Positions 8,537 to 17,536 of a stretch of 64,000 bases of DNA are shown here, piece by piece. Source of the stretch: Rhizobium rhododendri (lineage in GTDB: Bacteria > Pseudomonadota > Alphaproteobacteria > Rhizobiales > Rhizobiaceae); NCBI RefSeq assembly GCF_007000325.2, contig NZ_CP117267.1:3436501-3500500 (forward strand). Direction: 5' to 3'. Both the position numbers and the translations under genes were made by a program. Below the pieces are notes generated by a model. That model did not search any database. It saw nothing but the letters and a program-made list of their open reading frames with translations, and was not told the origin of the DNA. Numbering within the stretch: position 1 is the stretch's first letter; every line of letters starts with the position of its first letter.

Positions 8537-9549
8537 ACACGGTAAGGCCGATCATATCCATCGATGGCGTCACCAAGCGCTTTGCAGGCCCCCATTCGCT
8601 CGCGCGCCGGCTGGCGGGCAAGCCGGCGCTTGCGGTTCATGCGCTCAGCGACGTCAACCTCGAGGTCAACAGCGGCGAGACACTGGGTATCGTCGGCGAA
8701 TCCGGCTGCGGAAAGTCTACGCTGGCGCGCTGCATGGTTCGCCTGCTCGATCCGGACGGTGGTGCTATCCGCTTCGAGGGCAAGGATATTGCTGACCTGA
8801 AACCGTCGGAACGGCGTGGCTTCAACCGGCGCGTCCAGATGATCTTTCAAGATCCCTACAGCTCCCTCAACCCGCGCATGACCGTTGCCCAGATCATCGG
8901 CGAGGCGCTCGGGGTTCACAACATGCGGCCGAAGGCTGACATACCGGGCCGTATTGCCGAATTGCTCGAACTTGTGCGTCTGCCGCAGGACGCCGCCGGC
9001 CGTTATCCGCACGAATTCTCCGGCGGACAACGCCAGCGCATCGGCATTGCCCGCGCGCTCGCGGTCGAGCCCGAGGTCATCGTCGCCGACGAGCTAGTCT
9101 CGGCTCTCGACGTCTCCGTCCAGGCGCAGGTGGTCAACCTCTTGCTGCAACTGCAGGAACAGCTGCAGCTCACCGTGGTTTTCGTGGCCCACGACCTGAG
9201 GCTTGTGCGTCACATCTCGCATCGCGTCGCCGTCATGTACCTCGGTCAGGTCATGGAGGTGAGCCCGTCTGAGGCGCTGTTCACCTCGCCTCGCCACCCC
9301 TATTCCAAGGCCTTGCTGGATGCGGCGCCCGAGCTAGACCCGACCCGCCGTACGCGTACGGCTGCCACCCGTGGCGAACTGCCGAGCCCGATGAACCTGC
9401 CTGTCGGCTGCCCCTTTGCCGGCCGCTGTCCCCATGTCTTCGAGCGCTGCCTCGTCGAGCGACCCGTGCTGACGCCGCGTGGCAACGGCCAGTCCGCCGC
9501 CTGCCACCTGACCGAGTTCGGTGCACCCCAAACGCTATCCAACGCCTAG
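8533..9549 (+). CDS. ABC transporter ATP-binding protein, DppF type
   Basis: A 338-residue ATPase. It has Walker A GESGCGKS, signature FSGGQRQR, the LNPRMTV segment typical of DppF/OppF, and a C-terminal CPFAGRCP segment of the peptide-transporter family. It starts by ATGA overlap within the DppD-type gene. With the two permeases and the binding protein it completes a five-gene importer. The M32 carboxypeptidase follows after 12 bases. Confidence 0.93.
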   Translation: MNTVRPIISIDGVTKRFAGPHSLARRLAGKPALAVHALSDVNLEVNSGETLGIVGESGCGKSTLARCMVRLLDPDGGAIRFEGKDIADLKPSERRGFNRRVQMIFQDPYSSLNPRMTVAQIIGEALGVHNMRPKADIPGRIAELLELVRLPQDAAGRYPHEFSGGQRQRIGIARALAVEPEVIVADELVSALDVSVQAQVVNLLLQLQEQLQLTVVFVAHDLRLVRHISHRVAVMYLGQVMEVSPSEALFTSPRHPYSKALLDAAPELDPTRRTRTAATRGELPSPMNLPVGCPFAGRCPHVFERCLVERPVLTPRGNGQSAACHLTEFGAPQTLSNA

Positions 9550-9561
9550 AGGCATTTTCCC

Positions 9562-11076
9562 ATGAGTTTTGCTGTGTTCGAAACCGAAATTGCCCGGATC
9601 AACGACATCCTCTGTGCGGTGAACCTGCTTACGTGGGATTCCCGCACGATGATGCCGGCTGGTGGTGTCGAAGCGCGCGGCCAGCAGATCGCCACGCTGG
9701 TTGGCATCGCCCGCGATATGGCGACAGGCGACGAATTGCAACGTGCCATCGAGACGGCGCGCTCGGAGCTAGCGGGGGCACCATCGGATGATCTGCGCCT
9801 CGTCGCTGTCGAGCAGGCGGCAGCGTCTATCGCCAAGCTGTCGCGCATTCCGGCAAAGCTCGTTGCTGCCTCGACCACCCTGAAGACGCTGGCCCAGGCG
9901 GCCTGGGTCAAGGCCCGTGCCGCCAACGATTTTGCAGGCTTCGCGCCCGTCCTCGAGCGCACCATGGAAATGCAACGAGAGATCGCCGGCGCGCTTGGCT
10001 ACGAGGAGCACCCGTATGACGCTCTCGTCGATACCTACGAGCCCGGCATGCGCTGGTCGAAGCTGCAGACGCTTTACGGGCAGCTGCAGAAATCGCTGAT
10101 CCCGCTGCTGGCGCAGGCGAAAGAGGCGCGGGTGCGCAGTGAAATCCTCGATCGCGCTTATCCTGTCGAGAAACAGCGTGAGTTTTCCAGCTTGATGGCT
10201 ACGCGGCTCGGCTACGATTTCGGTCGCGGCCGGCTTGATGACGCCGTGCATCCGTTCGAAATATCCTTCACCCGCTCCGATGTCCGCATCACCGGCCGTT
10301 TCCGTGAAACTTGGCTGCCGGGCGGCCTGTTTGCGGTCTGGCACGAGGCCGGCCACGGTCTCTACGAGCAGGGCATCTCGGAGCAGTTTTCGCGCTCGAC
10401 CTTCACCACGGATTTCGTCAATCTCTACGCCGTCGGCGGCGCCAGCTTCGGCATGCACGAATCCCAGTCGCGGCTGCTGGAAAACCGCGTCGGCCGCTCG
10501 CGCCGGTTCTGGGACCTGCACTTCCATGAACTCAAGGCCGTTTTCCCTGAGCAGCTGTCGGATGTCTCGGTCGATGATTTCTGGCGTGTGATCAATGCCG
10601 CCCGCCCGAGCCTCATCCGCGTCGAGGCCGACGAACTGACCTATGATTTCCACATCATGCTGCGCTCGGAAATTGAGGCCGGCCTGATTGCCGGCGACAC
10701 CCGGGTTGCCGACCTGCCGGAAATCTGGCGCGACAAGGTAAAGTCCTATCTCGGTCTCGATGTCCCCACGGATACGCTAGGCGTGCTGCAGGACGTGCAT
10801 TGGTCATCGGGCATGGTCGGCTCCTTCCCGACCTACACAGTTGGCAACATCATGTCTTCGCAGCTGTTTTCCACGGCGCGGAAGGAGGCTGCCGTCGAAA
10901 AAGGCCTGGAGAGCGGTGACTACATGCCGCTGAAATCGTGGCTCCAGCACAATGTCCATCAACACGGGCGCTCGAAAAGCCCGGGCGATATCCTGGTGGC
11001 GGCCACCGGCTCGGACCTGTCGGCAGATGCCTATATTGCAGACCTGACCGCCAAGGTCGCCGACCTCACGGCCTGA
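9562..11076 (+). CDS. carboxypeptidase M32 (Taq family)
   Basis: A 504-residue zinc metallocarboxypeptidase of family M32. The HExxH motif appears as WHEAGHGLYEQ near residues 258-268, and the downstream HESQSRLLENR motif carries the third ligand and the family Glu. The length matches the usual 500 residues. It removes C-terminal residues from peptides in the cytoplasm. Placement 12 bases after the DppF-type gene indicates the last cistron of the transporter operon, so imported peptides are probably trimmed directly. With the M20 dipeptidase of the divergent operon it makes a peptide uptake and hydrolysis locus. Confidence 0.92.
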   Translation: MSFAVFETEIARINDILCAVNLLTWDSRTMMPAGGVEARGQQIATLVGIARDMATGDELQRAIETARSELAGAPSDDLRLVAVEQAAASIAKLSRIPAKLVAASTTLKTLAQAAWVKARAANDFAGFAPVLERTMEMQREIAGALGYEEHPYDALVDTYEPGMRWSKLQTLYGQLQKSLIPLLAQAKEARVRSEILDRAYPVEKQREFSSLMATRLGYDFGRGRLDDAVHPFEISFTRSDVRITGRFRETWLPGGLFAVWHEAGHGLYEQGISEQFSRSTFTTDFVNLYAVGGASFGMHESQSRLLENRVGRSRRFWDLHFHELKAVFPEQLSDVSVDDFWRVINAARPSLIRVEADELTYDFHIMLRSEIEAGLIAGDTRVADLPEIWRDKVKSYLGLDVPTDTLGVLQDVHWSSGMVGSFPTYTVGNIMSSQLFSTARKEAAVEKGLESGDYMPLKSWLQHNVHQHGRSKSPGDILVAATGSDLSADAYIADLTAKVADLTA

Positions 11077-11098
11077 TCATCCAGAGGGGCGCCACGCA

Positions 11099-11662
11099 TC
11101 AGGCGCTTTTTGCCAGTTCTTCGTCGAGCATGGAGAGCAGGCGCGGATCGTCCGGCGTGACATCCGGCGCAAAGCGCGCAACGACGCTACCATGACGGCC
11201 GATCAGGAATTTCTCGAAATTCCAGAGGACGTCGCTGGCGGCGCCCGTATCGACGCCGTAGCCCTTCAGCCTTTCGCGCATCGGGCCATCGCCGGTGGTC
11301 GGTACGGGGGAGGCTGTCAGCATTTTGTAGAGCGGGTGCTTGGCCGCGCCCTTGACTGAGATCTTGGAGAAAACCGGAAATTGCACGTCGTAGGTCGATT
11401 GGCAAAAGGTCATGATCTCGGCGTCCGAACCCGGCTCCTGCTCCTTGAAATCATTGGCAGGAAAGGCCGCAATGGTAAATCCACGGTCGCGCTTCGCCTC
11501 ATAGAGTTTTTCCAGCGCTTCGTATTGGACGGTCAAGCCACATTTCGAAGCGACGTTGACGACCAGCAAGACCTGTCCGCGGTAGTCGTTCAGTGTTGCA
11601 GCACGGCCGTCTGCTCGCTTGAGCGGGATATCGAACAGGGTTTCGGGCACTGGTCTCTCCAT
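11099..11662 (-). CDS. glutathione peroxidase
   Basis: A 187-residue thiol peroxidase of the glutathione peroxidase family, close to the BtuE type. The catalytic Cys lies in NVASKCGLT, and LWNFEKFLIG provides the Trp-Asn motif. The usual FPCNQF segment reads FPANDF, so the Gln normally in the catalytic tetrad is Asp and the adjacent Cys is Ala. The ATG at 11662 is chosen because the protein fold begins directly after it, although a frame without family similarity extends 22 codons upstream. It reduces hydrogen peroxide or lipid peroxides in the cytoplasm. It converges on the M32 carboxypeptidase gene. Confidence 0.88.
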   Translation of the reverse strand: MERPVPETLFDIPLKRADGRAATLNDYRGQVLLVVNVASKCGLTVQYEALEKLYEAKRDRGFTIAAFPANDFKEQEPGSDAEIMTFCQSTYDVQFPVFSKISVKGAAKHPLYKMLTASPVPTTGDGPMRERLKGYGVDTGAASDVLWNFEKFLIGRHGSVVARFAPDVTPDDPRLLSMLDEELAKSA

Positions 11663-11982
11663 AACAGGCTTCGTTCCGTCTTGCCCGCGATATGAGGGCG
11701 GCGACGGGGCGCTGTCAATCGCGGGCATCGATGGCCAAGAGGTCCCGCGACCGGTCGTCGGAAGCTGAAAATATGAAGTCTCCCTTGCTTTTGTCCGGCT
11801 TGCGATCTTGACTTCGAGACCAGGAAATATTCAATGCCCTACACGCTCTGGCAGGCCTATTGACGAGGAGATTCGCCTGCCTTTCCTCCTATTAAACTAC
11901 CTAAAAATCCATTGTGAACGCGATGCCGTAGACAGGTCACCCGCCGTGTTCATCCGGACGTATGCGTGAGAAAGGAATGTCG
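11663..11982. other. intergenic region, about 320 bp
   Basis: This lies between the divergent glutathione peroxidase and DHA2 transporter genes and should hold both promoters. I see no convincing coding sequence, only frames shorter than 15 codons. There is an AT-rich patch around 11890-11910 and no strong inverted repeat. Confidence 0.5.
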
Positions 11983-13476
11983 ATGACCGACTTCGTCGAT
12001 CCATCGAAGCGGCCGCTGGTTGTCGGCGCCATCGTGCTTGCGACTTTTATGGTGGCGATCGAGGCGACCATCGTCGCTACCGCGATGCCGCGCATCGTCG
12101 GTGAGTTGGGCGGCTTCACCTACTACAGCTGGGTATTTTCGGCCTTCCTGCTCGCCCAGTCTACGACAACAATGATCTATGGCAAGCTGTCGGATATTTT
12201 TGGCCGCAAGCCGATCCTGATCGTTGGCATCCTGATCTTCCTCCTTGGCTCCGCACTTGCCGGTTTCGCCTGGTCGATGACTTCGCTGATCGTCTTCCGA
12301 CTTGTCCAGGGTGTCGGTGCCGGCGCCATCCAGCCCGTGACCACGACAGTTGTCGGCGATCTCTACAAGCTCGAGGAGCGTGCCAAGGTCCAGGGCGTGC
12401 TTGCCAGCGTCTGGGCTATCTCGGCTGTGGTCGGACCTCTTGCCGGCGGGCTTATCGTCGATCATCTCTCCTGGGCCTGGATCTTCTGGATCAACCTGCC
12501 GCTCGGCGTGCTGACTATTGCCGGGTTCGTGCTTTTCCTGAAGGAGAAGATCGAGCCTCGCGTGGTCCACATCGATTATCTCGGCACGTTGCTGTTTTCT
12601 GTTTCCATCGTTTCGTTGCTGTTTATCCTGACAGAAACCGATGCCAGCGCCGCCGTCCTCGGCGGCTTTGGCCTGCTGTTCCTTGTCTCTGGCGTGCTGT
12701 TCCTGCTTCAGGAAGGACGGGCGCCGGAGCCGTTGATTTCGATCGCCCTTTGGAGCCGGCGACTGATCGCCACCAGCAATGCCGCGACGCTGCTGGCCGG
12801 CATGGCGTTGATCGGGCTCACGACGGTGCTGCCGATATACGTCCAGGGTGTGCTCGGCCGCTCTTCACTCGAGGCAGGTTTCACGCTGACGATGCTGATC
12901 GTCGGCTGGCCCCTGGCGGTGGTGATGTCGCCAAAACTGTTTCGCGCTTTCGGTATCCGCCGCACCTTGAGAGTCGGCAGCCTGCTGTTTCCGTTCGGGG
13001 CGATATTCCTGCTGTTCCTGACCCCCGAAAGCACCCCCATACCCGCCGGTGTCGGCGCTTTTTTGATGGGCTTCGGAATGGGATTGATCAGCCTCACCAG
13101 CATCGTTCTGGTGCAGGACAGCGTCGACTGGTCGGAGCGCGGCAGTGCAACGGCCTCGATCCTGTTTTCACGCAGCCTCGGCAATACGCTTGGCGCCACG
13201 GCGCTAGGTTCGATCCTCAATCTCGGCATTGCCCACTTCGGCAGCGGAGCGCTAGCCGAGAAGCTTCATGACGTCTTGAACCAGCCGACCGGCCTCTCAG
13301 ATCTTTCTTCCAATCCTGCCATCAGGGCCGTTTTCAATTCTGCGCTGCACTGGAGTTTCTGGGGGGTCTTCGTGGTCGCTGCTTTGACATTTCTCACCAC
13401 CTGGCTCATTCCGGTCAGCCATCGCGCCGGTGGCGCAGCGGCGAAGGTCGATGCGAAGGAAGCGATGTCACACTGA
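11983..13476 (+). CDS. MFS transporter, DHA2 (14-TMS) drug efflux type
   Basis: A 497-residue polytopic protein of the DHA2 family. Motif A appears as GKLSDIFGRKPIL and the antiporter motif C as SAVVGPLAGG. The ATG at 11983 is preferred because AAAGGA lies six bases upstream; two earlier in-frame ATGs at 11962 and 11977 are poorly placed relative to it. It probably exports amphipathic compounds by proton antiport. A second DHA2 gene follows after 27 bases on the same strand, so the two probably share a transcript. No MFP (EmrA-like) partner or adjacent regulator is present. Confidence 0.88.
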   Translation: MTDFVDPSKRPLVVGAIVLATFMVAIEATIVATAMPRIVGELGGFTYYSWVFSAFLLAQSTTTMIYGKLSDIFGRKPILIVGILIFLLGSALAGFAWSMTSLIVFRLVQGVGAGAIQPVTTTVVGDLYKLEERAKVQGVLASVWAISAVVGPLAGGLIVDHLSWAWIFWINLPLGVLTIAGFVLFLKEKIEPRVVHIDYLGTLLFSVSIVSLLFILTETDASAAVLGGFGLLFLVSGVLFLLQEGRAPEPLISIALWSRRLIATSNAATLLAGMALIGLTTVLPIYVQGVLGRSSLEAGFTLTMLIVGWPLAVVMSPKLFRAFGIRRTLRVGSLLFPFGAIFLLFLTPESTPIPAGVGAFLMGFGMGLISLTSIVLVQDSVDWSERGSATASILFSRSLGNTLGATALGSILNLGIAHFGSGALAEKLHDVLNQPTGLSDLSSNPAIRAVFNSALHWSFWGVFVVAALTFLTTWLIPVSHRAGGAAAKVDAKEAMSH

Positions 13477-13503
13477 TCGGCAAAGCCGGCCCGGAGTTGT
13501 TGA

Positions 13504-14952
13504 ATGGCAGACGTATCGACGCGGCAAAAGACCGATCTCGCAGAAGCACCGAAAGCACGGTCGCTGCTGCTTGCACTGCTGGTCGCCGGCGCGTTCTTCA
13601 TGGAAAACCTCGATGGCACGGTGATCGCCACTGCCCTGCCGCAGATGGCCACGTCCTTTGGCGTACGGCCCGTCGATCTCAATATCGGCATGAGCGCCTA
13701 CCTGTTGACGCTCGGCATCTTCATTCCCATCAGCGGCTGGATCAGCGACCGGTTTGGCGCACGGCTGGTGTTCTCGTCTGCCGTGGTCGTCTTCACGCTG
13801 GCATCCGTACTCTGCGGATTTGCGGAGGGCATCGGGACGTTCGTTGCCATGCGGATCCTGCAAGGTATCGGCGGTGCGATGATGGTGCCGGTGGGCCGGT
13901 TGCTTGTGCTCAACAACACGCCGAAAGAAAAGCTGATTTCGGCCATCGCGACGATTACCTGGCCTGCGCTGGTGGCCCCCGTGCTCGGCCCGCCGCTTGG
14001 CGGGTTCCTCACCGATCATGCCAGCTGGCGCTGGATCTTCTTCCTCAATCTGCCGCTCGGCATCCTTGCCTTCGTCTTTGCCCTGATTCTGATTCCCAAG
14101 GGGCAGCATCAGGAGAAGCGGCCCTTCGACTGGACCGGCTTCGTCGCCAGCGGTTTTGGCCTGGCGTCTGTGATGTATGGTCTGGAACTGATTGGTCGAG
14201 CAAAGCCGGAATGGCTGTCAGCAGGCACCTATCTGGCGGTAGGACTTGTTCTGCTGACCGTGGCAATTCTCCACTTCCGTCGTAGCGCCCACCCGCTGAT
14301 CGATTTTTCAGGCCTGAGCAAGCCGACATTTGCCGTCGCCTTGTGGGGGGGCTCGCTGTTTCGCATGGCGATCGGCGCGGTGCCGTTTTTGCTGCCGCTG
14401 ATGTTCCAGGTCGGGTTCGGGCTTGGTGCCTTCGAGGCGGGGATGATGACGCTTGCGGTCTTTGCCGGCAATCTCCTGATAAAGCCCGCAACGACGCCGA
14501 TCTTGCGACGATACGGCTTCCGCCGTGTGCTGCTGGTCAACGGCATCCTCAATGCGCTCTTCATCGCCGCCTGCGCGCTGTTCTCGCCGACATCGTCGTT
14601 GGCGTTTATCATCCCCGTGCTGTTTATCGGCGGGATGTGCCGCTCGATGCATTTCTCGGCTCTCAATACCATCGCCTTCGCAGATATTCCCAAGCCGCAG
14701 ATGACTGGCGCCAACACGCTGTTCAGCACCGCCTTCCAGCTGACGATGGGCATGGGCATTGCACTCGGTGCCATCGGTATTCGCATCGGTCAGGTCTTGG
14801 CACCCCCGCTGGGTCTGGCCCTGCCGGCCATCGAGTTCCGCCTTGCCTTCGTCCTGCTTGGTCTCGTGGCGCTGTTGGCCACCGTCGACTGCTGGCGTCT
14901 CGCTCCCGATGCCGGGGCAAATGTTTCCAGGAAACCGGCGCAGGGCAAGTGA
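13504..14952 (+). CDS. MFS transporter, DHA2 drug efflux type (second copy)
   Basis: A 482-residue DHA2 family transporter with 13-14 hydrophobic segments. It opens with the FFMENLDGTVIATALPQM segment typical of EmrB/QacA-like proteins and has motif A as GWISDRFGARLV and motif C as LVAPVLGPPLGG. It is related to but clearly different from the upstream transporter, so this is a diverged tandem pair rather than a recent duplication. The two may export different compounds or act together. A stretch without family features follows before the lipoprotein gene. Confidence 0.88.
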   Translation: MADVSTRQKTDLAEAPKARSLLLALLVAGAFFMENLDGTVIATALPQMATSFGVRPVDLNIGMSAYLLTLGIFIPISGWISDRFGARLVFSSAVVVFTLASVLCGFAEGIGTFVAMRILQGIGGAMMVPVGRLLVLNNTPKEKLISAIATITWPALVAPVLGPPLGGFLTDHASWRWIFFLNLPLGILAFVFALILIPKGQHQEKRPFDWTGFVASGFGLASVMYGLELIGRAKPEWLSAGTYLAVGLVLLTVAILHFRRSAHPLIDFSGLSKPTFAVALWGGSLFRMAIGAVPFLLPLMFQVGFGLGAFEAGMMTLAVFAGNLLIKPATTPILRRYGFRRVLLVNGILNALFIAACALFSPTSSLAFIIPVLFIGGMCRSMHFSALNTIAFADIPKPQMTGANTLFSTAFQLTMGMGIALGAIGIRIGQVLAPPLGLALPAIEFRLAFVLLGLVALLATVDCWRLAPDAGANVSRKPAQGK

Positions 14953-15093
14953 CGATCGCTATGTGCCCTGTCGTTGCCGGCACCGAAGATAATCGGATGA
15001 TAATTGCTGCGCCGTCGCTCGGAACAAGCCTGCGGCAAGCTTGCGGGCGATAGGGTCCGCCACCGATCAGTTCACGCCGAAATCTCTGGACGC

Positions 15094-15417
15094 ATGATGA
15101 AAAGCCACCACCGTCTGCTCGCCATCTTGAGCGTTGCCATCTCCTTGTCCGCCTGCGTAGATCATATCGGCAAACCCCTCCTGCTGCCGGTCGGTACCCC
15201 GGCGCAGTTTCCCGGGGTGGTGCATGTCATGTGCGTTGGCGATGCCGACGCTGCCTACGACCGGCAGAAGGAAGAATTTGCCTACCGCGCCCGCATGAAT
15301 GGCCCAGGAGTGTTGCCAAGCGAGGTGCCGGCCCAGGAAAGCCAGGCAGAGGCTGCGGCACGCATGAAATATATGTCCTGCGTCTCGAGCCAGGGATACC
15401 GCGCCGTCTTTAACTGA
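15094..15417 (+). CDS. small putative lipoprotein
   Basis: A 107-residue protein with a short basic N-terminus, a hydrophobic core and a lipobox LSAC, placing the lipidated Cys at residue 21. The mature part is hydrophilic, contains two further Cys residues (VMCVGDAD and MSCVSSQ) that could form a disulfide, and ends at SQGYRAVFN. I do not recognise the family. The ATG at 15094 gives the signal peptide directly; an upstream in-frame extension would spoil it. It converges on the sensor kinase gene. Confidence 0.65.
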   Translation: MMKSHHRLLAILSVAISLSACVDHIGKPLLLPVGTPAQFPGVVHVMCVGDADAAYDRQKEEFAYRARMNGPGVLPSEVPAQESQAEAAARMKYMSCVSSQGYRAVFN

Positions 15418-15444
15418 CGCCTGTGGCTGGAGGCACGCTCAGGT

Positions 15445-16992
15445 TCACGAGAGTGGATTTGCCGGAAAGCGCATGGTGAATGCGGTTCCGTTCGCATTCT
15501 CATAGGAAAAAGTACCATTGATCTGGGCAACGAAACCAGTGATCAGCCGGCTGCCCATGCCCTTGTGCGTCAGTTCCGGATCGATGCCGGGCCCATCGTC
15601 ACGCACTGTCAGAACTGCCATACCGTCGCTTTCGCTTTCCAGTTCCACAACGAGATGCCCGTCGGAGCGGCCGATAAAGGCGTATTTGAAGGCGTTTGAG
15701 ACCACCTCGTTGATGATCATGCCGATAGGGAGAGCCTGGTCACGGTCCACGGAAATTGAGGTAAGCCGTGTTTCGATCGTGACCGCCGCGTCGTAGGAGG
15801 CGGCGATCTCCCCGACCAGTCGCTCCGTATAGGGGGCGACATCGACACGGTCGAACTGGTCCGTCTGGTAGATCTGTTCGTGAACCGCAATCATGGCTGC
15901 GATCCGCCGTTCCATATCGCCGCGCGCCTCCTTGGAGATAGGCTGAAGGCGGATCAGCGCCGATACGGCCTGCAGGTTGTTCTTCACGCGATGATGAATT
16001 TCCCGGAACAGAAACTGGTTGCGCTCCAGCAGCCGCTCGAGAACGGCGTTGCGTTCGGCAAAGGCATTCAACAAGGCGACAATCCAGATGGCGCTTGCGA
16101 TGATCATCAGGATGATCGGCAGCCCGAAGATGAGTTGCGTGTCGAGGCCTGACCAGAACATCTGCAACGTCTGCGCGGTATCTATACCCGCAGTGGCGAT
16201 CAGCGGCCATCCATCCACATGCCAGTAACCGACGATCCGCGCCACGCCATCCACCGGCGAGGCGCCGCTGCGATAATAGCCTTGCGGACTTTTCGGGAGG
16301 TGGACCGTGAAAAGCGGAGTCTGGCTGAAATCCATCGGCTTGTCGAAGGTCGGGTGGCGCGCCACCAGCCATCCGTCGGAGCGGATCACGCCGACGCTCG
16401 ATTTCGGTCCGAGTTCCATGGAGTTCCAGAACTCGTCGAGCTTCTCGGTCGGAATGGCAATGCTCGCCACGCCGTGGAACTGCCCGTCGCGCTCGATGCG
16501 TCTTGCAATGATGAAAACCTGCTTCCCACTCAGCCGCTCCTGCAACTGCTCGGAAATGACCACTTCCCGACCGGCCTTCAACTGCTGGAAATACTCGCGA
16601 TCGGCCACCGTGATGCCCGTTGCCTGCCGTACGCTCGAAAGACGCAGCGCGCCGTTTTGATCGTAGACGGAATATTGAAACCCGGAGGGCAGATCACCAA
16701 CCGCCTGCGAGATGTCGGAAATCGTATTGGCGTTGGACTCGATCGGCTGTTCGTCGAGCTTTGCATCGATGCGCCTCAGCGCCTGGTCGCTGGCTTCAAT
16801 CATCCATTGCAGATGAGCGGCAACCACGTGGGCAGAGGATTGCGCCCGAGCTTCGCCGGCCGCTATCGTGGCCTTGTAGTTTTGCCAGATCATGAGGCCG
16901 GAGAGGCTCAGGACGGCAACAAGAAACAGGCTGACGAGCACTACGGCCGACTTTGACGTCAACCGAGCTATCCGTCGCTCAGGACCATCCAC
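15445..16992 (-). CDS. membrane sensor histidine kinase, HisKA_2 family
   Basis: A protein of about 515 residues. An N-terminal transmembrane helix is followed by a periplasmic dCache-like sensor of roughly 250 residues, a second membrane helix (FGLPIILMIIASAIWIVALL), and a cytoplasmic kinase core. The phospho-acceptor block reads REIHHRVKNNLQ, the HisKA_2 signature. The N-box NEVVSNAFKYAF and G-box DDGPGID complete the ATPase. The start is uncertain: I favour GTG at 16992, with GGGGAG upstream, because it puts the first helix near the N-terminus. No response regulator is adjacent, so it is an orphan. Kinases of this class often act in the general stress response or light sensing in alphaproteobacteria. 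Confidence 0.85.
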   Translation of the reverse strand: MDGPERRIARLTSKSAVVLVSLFLVAVLSLSGLMIWQNYKATIAAGEARAQSSAHVVAAHLQWMIEASDQALRRIDAKLDEQPIESNANTISDISQAVGDLPSGFQYSVYDQNGALRLSSVRQATGITVADREYFQQLKAGREVVISEQLQERLSGKQVFIIARRIERDGQFHGVASIAIPTEKLDEFWNSMELGPKSSVGVIRSDGWLVARHPTFDKPMDFSQTPLFTVHLPKSPQGYYRSGASPVDGVARIVGYWHVDGWPLIATAGIDTAQTLQMFWSGLDTQLIFGLPIILMIIASAIWIVALLNAFAERNAVLERLLERNQFLFREIHHRVKNNLQAVSALIRLQPISKEARGDMERRIAAMIAVHEQIYQTDQFDRVDVAPYTERLVGEIAASYDAAVTIETRLTSISVDRDQALPIGMIINEVVSNAFKYAFIGRSDGHLVVELESESDGMAVLTVRDDGPGIDPELTHKGMGSRLITGFVAQINGTFSYENANGTAFTMRFPANPLS

Positions 16993-17066
16993 TCCGCGAA
17001 ATCTCCCCGTGCAAATCGCTTGCTGGAACGTTCTAACACGCGACGTCACAGGGCTGGAAGAGCAAG

Positions 17067-17342
17067 TTAAGTTGAAACATGTTTGAAGTTCTGGCCGCCT
17101 TTGCCAACCTGGCGATGACGCCACGCCTTGGCAGACGCCAAGGTTAGAAAGCGGAAAATCGACCGGCGGCGGGCACCTCTTCGAAGCGCGAATGCGGCGA
17201 AGGATATCATGACGATGTACCAGCAAAGGATAATGGCAAACAGATCGAAATGCTCGTTCAGGGCGATTGCAATGCCCGCGAAGCCGACGAATCCGCAGGC
17301 GAGGAAACCGATACCAATGAACGGGATGTTTGACAAAGTCAT
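17067..17342 (-). CDS. small membrane protein, unknown function
   Basis: A 91-residue protein with a good ribosome site (TGAGGAG, nine bases before the ATG). Two hydrophobic segments, about residues 6-28 and 33-52, form a helical hairpin, followed by a very basic tail starting at ALRRGARRRS. I do not recognise a family. It lies 75 bases upstream of the sensor kinase on the same strand and could be co-transcribed with it. The first half looks like a genuine membrane hairpin; the far C-terminus (KGGQNFKHVST) is less convincing. Confidence 0.55.
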   Translation of the reverse strand: MTLSNIPFIGIGFLACGFVGFAGIAIALNEHFDLFAIILCWYIVMISFAAFALRRGARRRSIFRFLTLASAKAWRHRQVGKGGQNFKHVST

Positions 17343-17479
17343 AATGAGAACTCCTCAAGACTGTAGTAAGGAAACGCTTGCATCCTGAGGTAGTTCGATG
17401 TGGTCTGCTTTCTTGGTAAGTAAAGAGTAAACAGGCGAGCGTCCAAAGCTGCGTCTTTGGTTGTCAAGTTGCCACCAGA

Positions 17480-17508
17480 GAAGGGCCAATTTTGGATACT
17501 GGCCCTTC
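17480..17508 (-). terminator. stem-loop downstream of tmm
   Basis: A perfect 9-bp inverted repeat, GAAGGGCCA and TGGCCCTTC with an 11-base loop, begins 28 bases after the tmm stop. No strong U-run follows on the minus strand, so it may be a 3' stability hairpin or a Rho-assisted terminator for the dmmDABC-tmm transcript. Confidence 0.5.
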
Positions 17509-17536
17509 CTGAAATCAGCAGATTTCGTGGGGCAAC

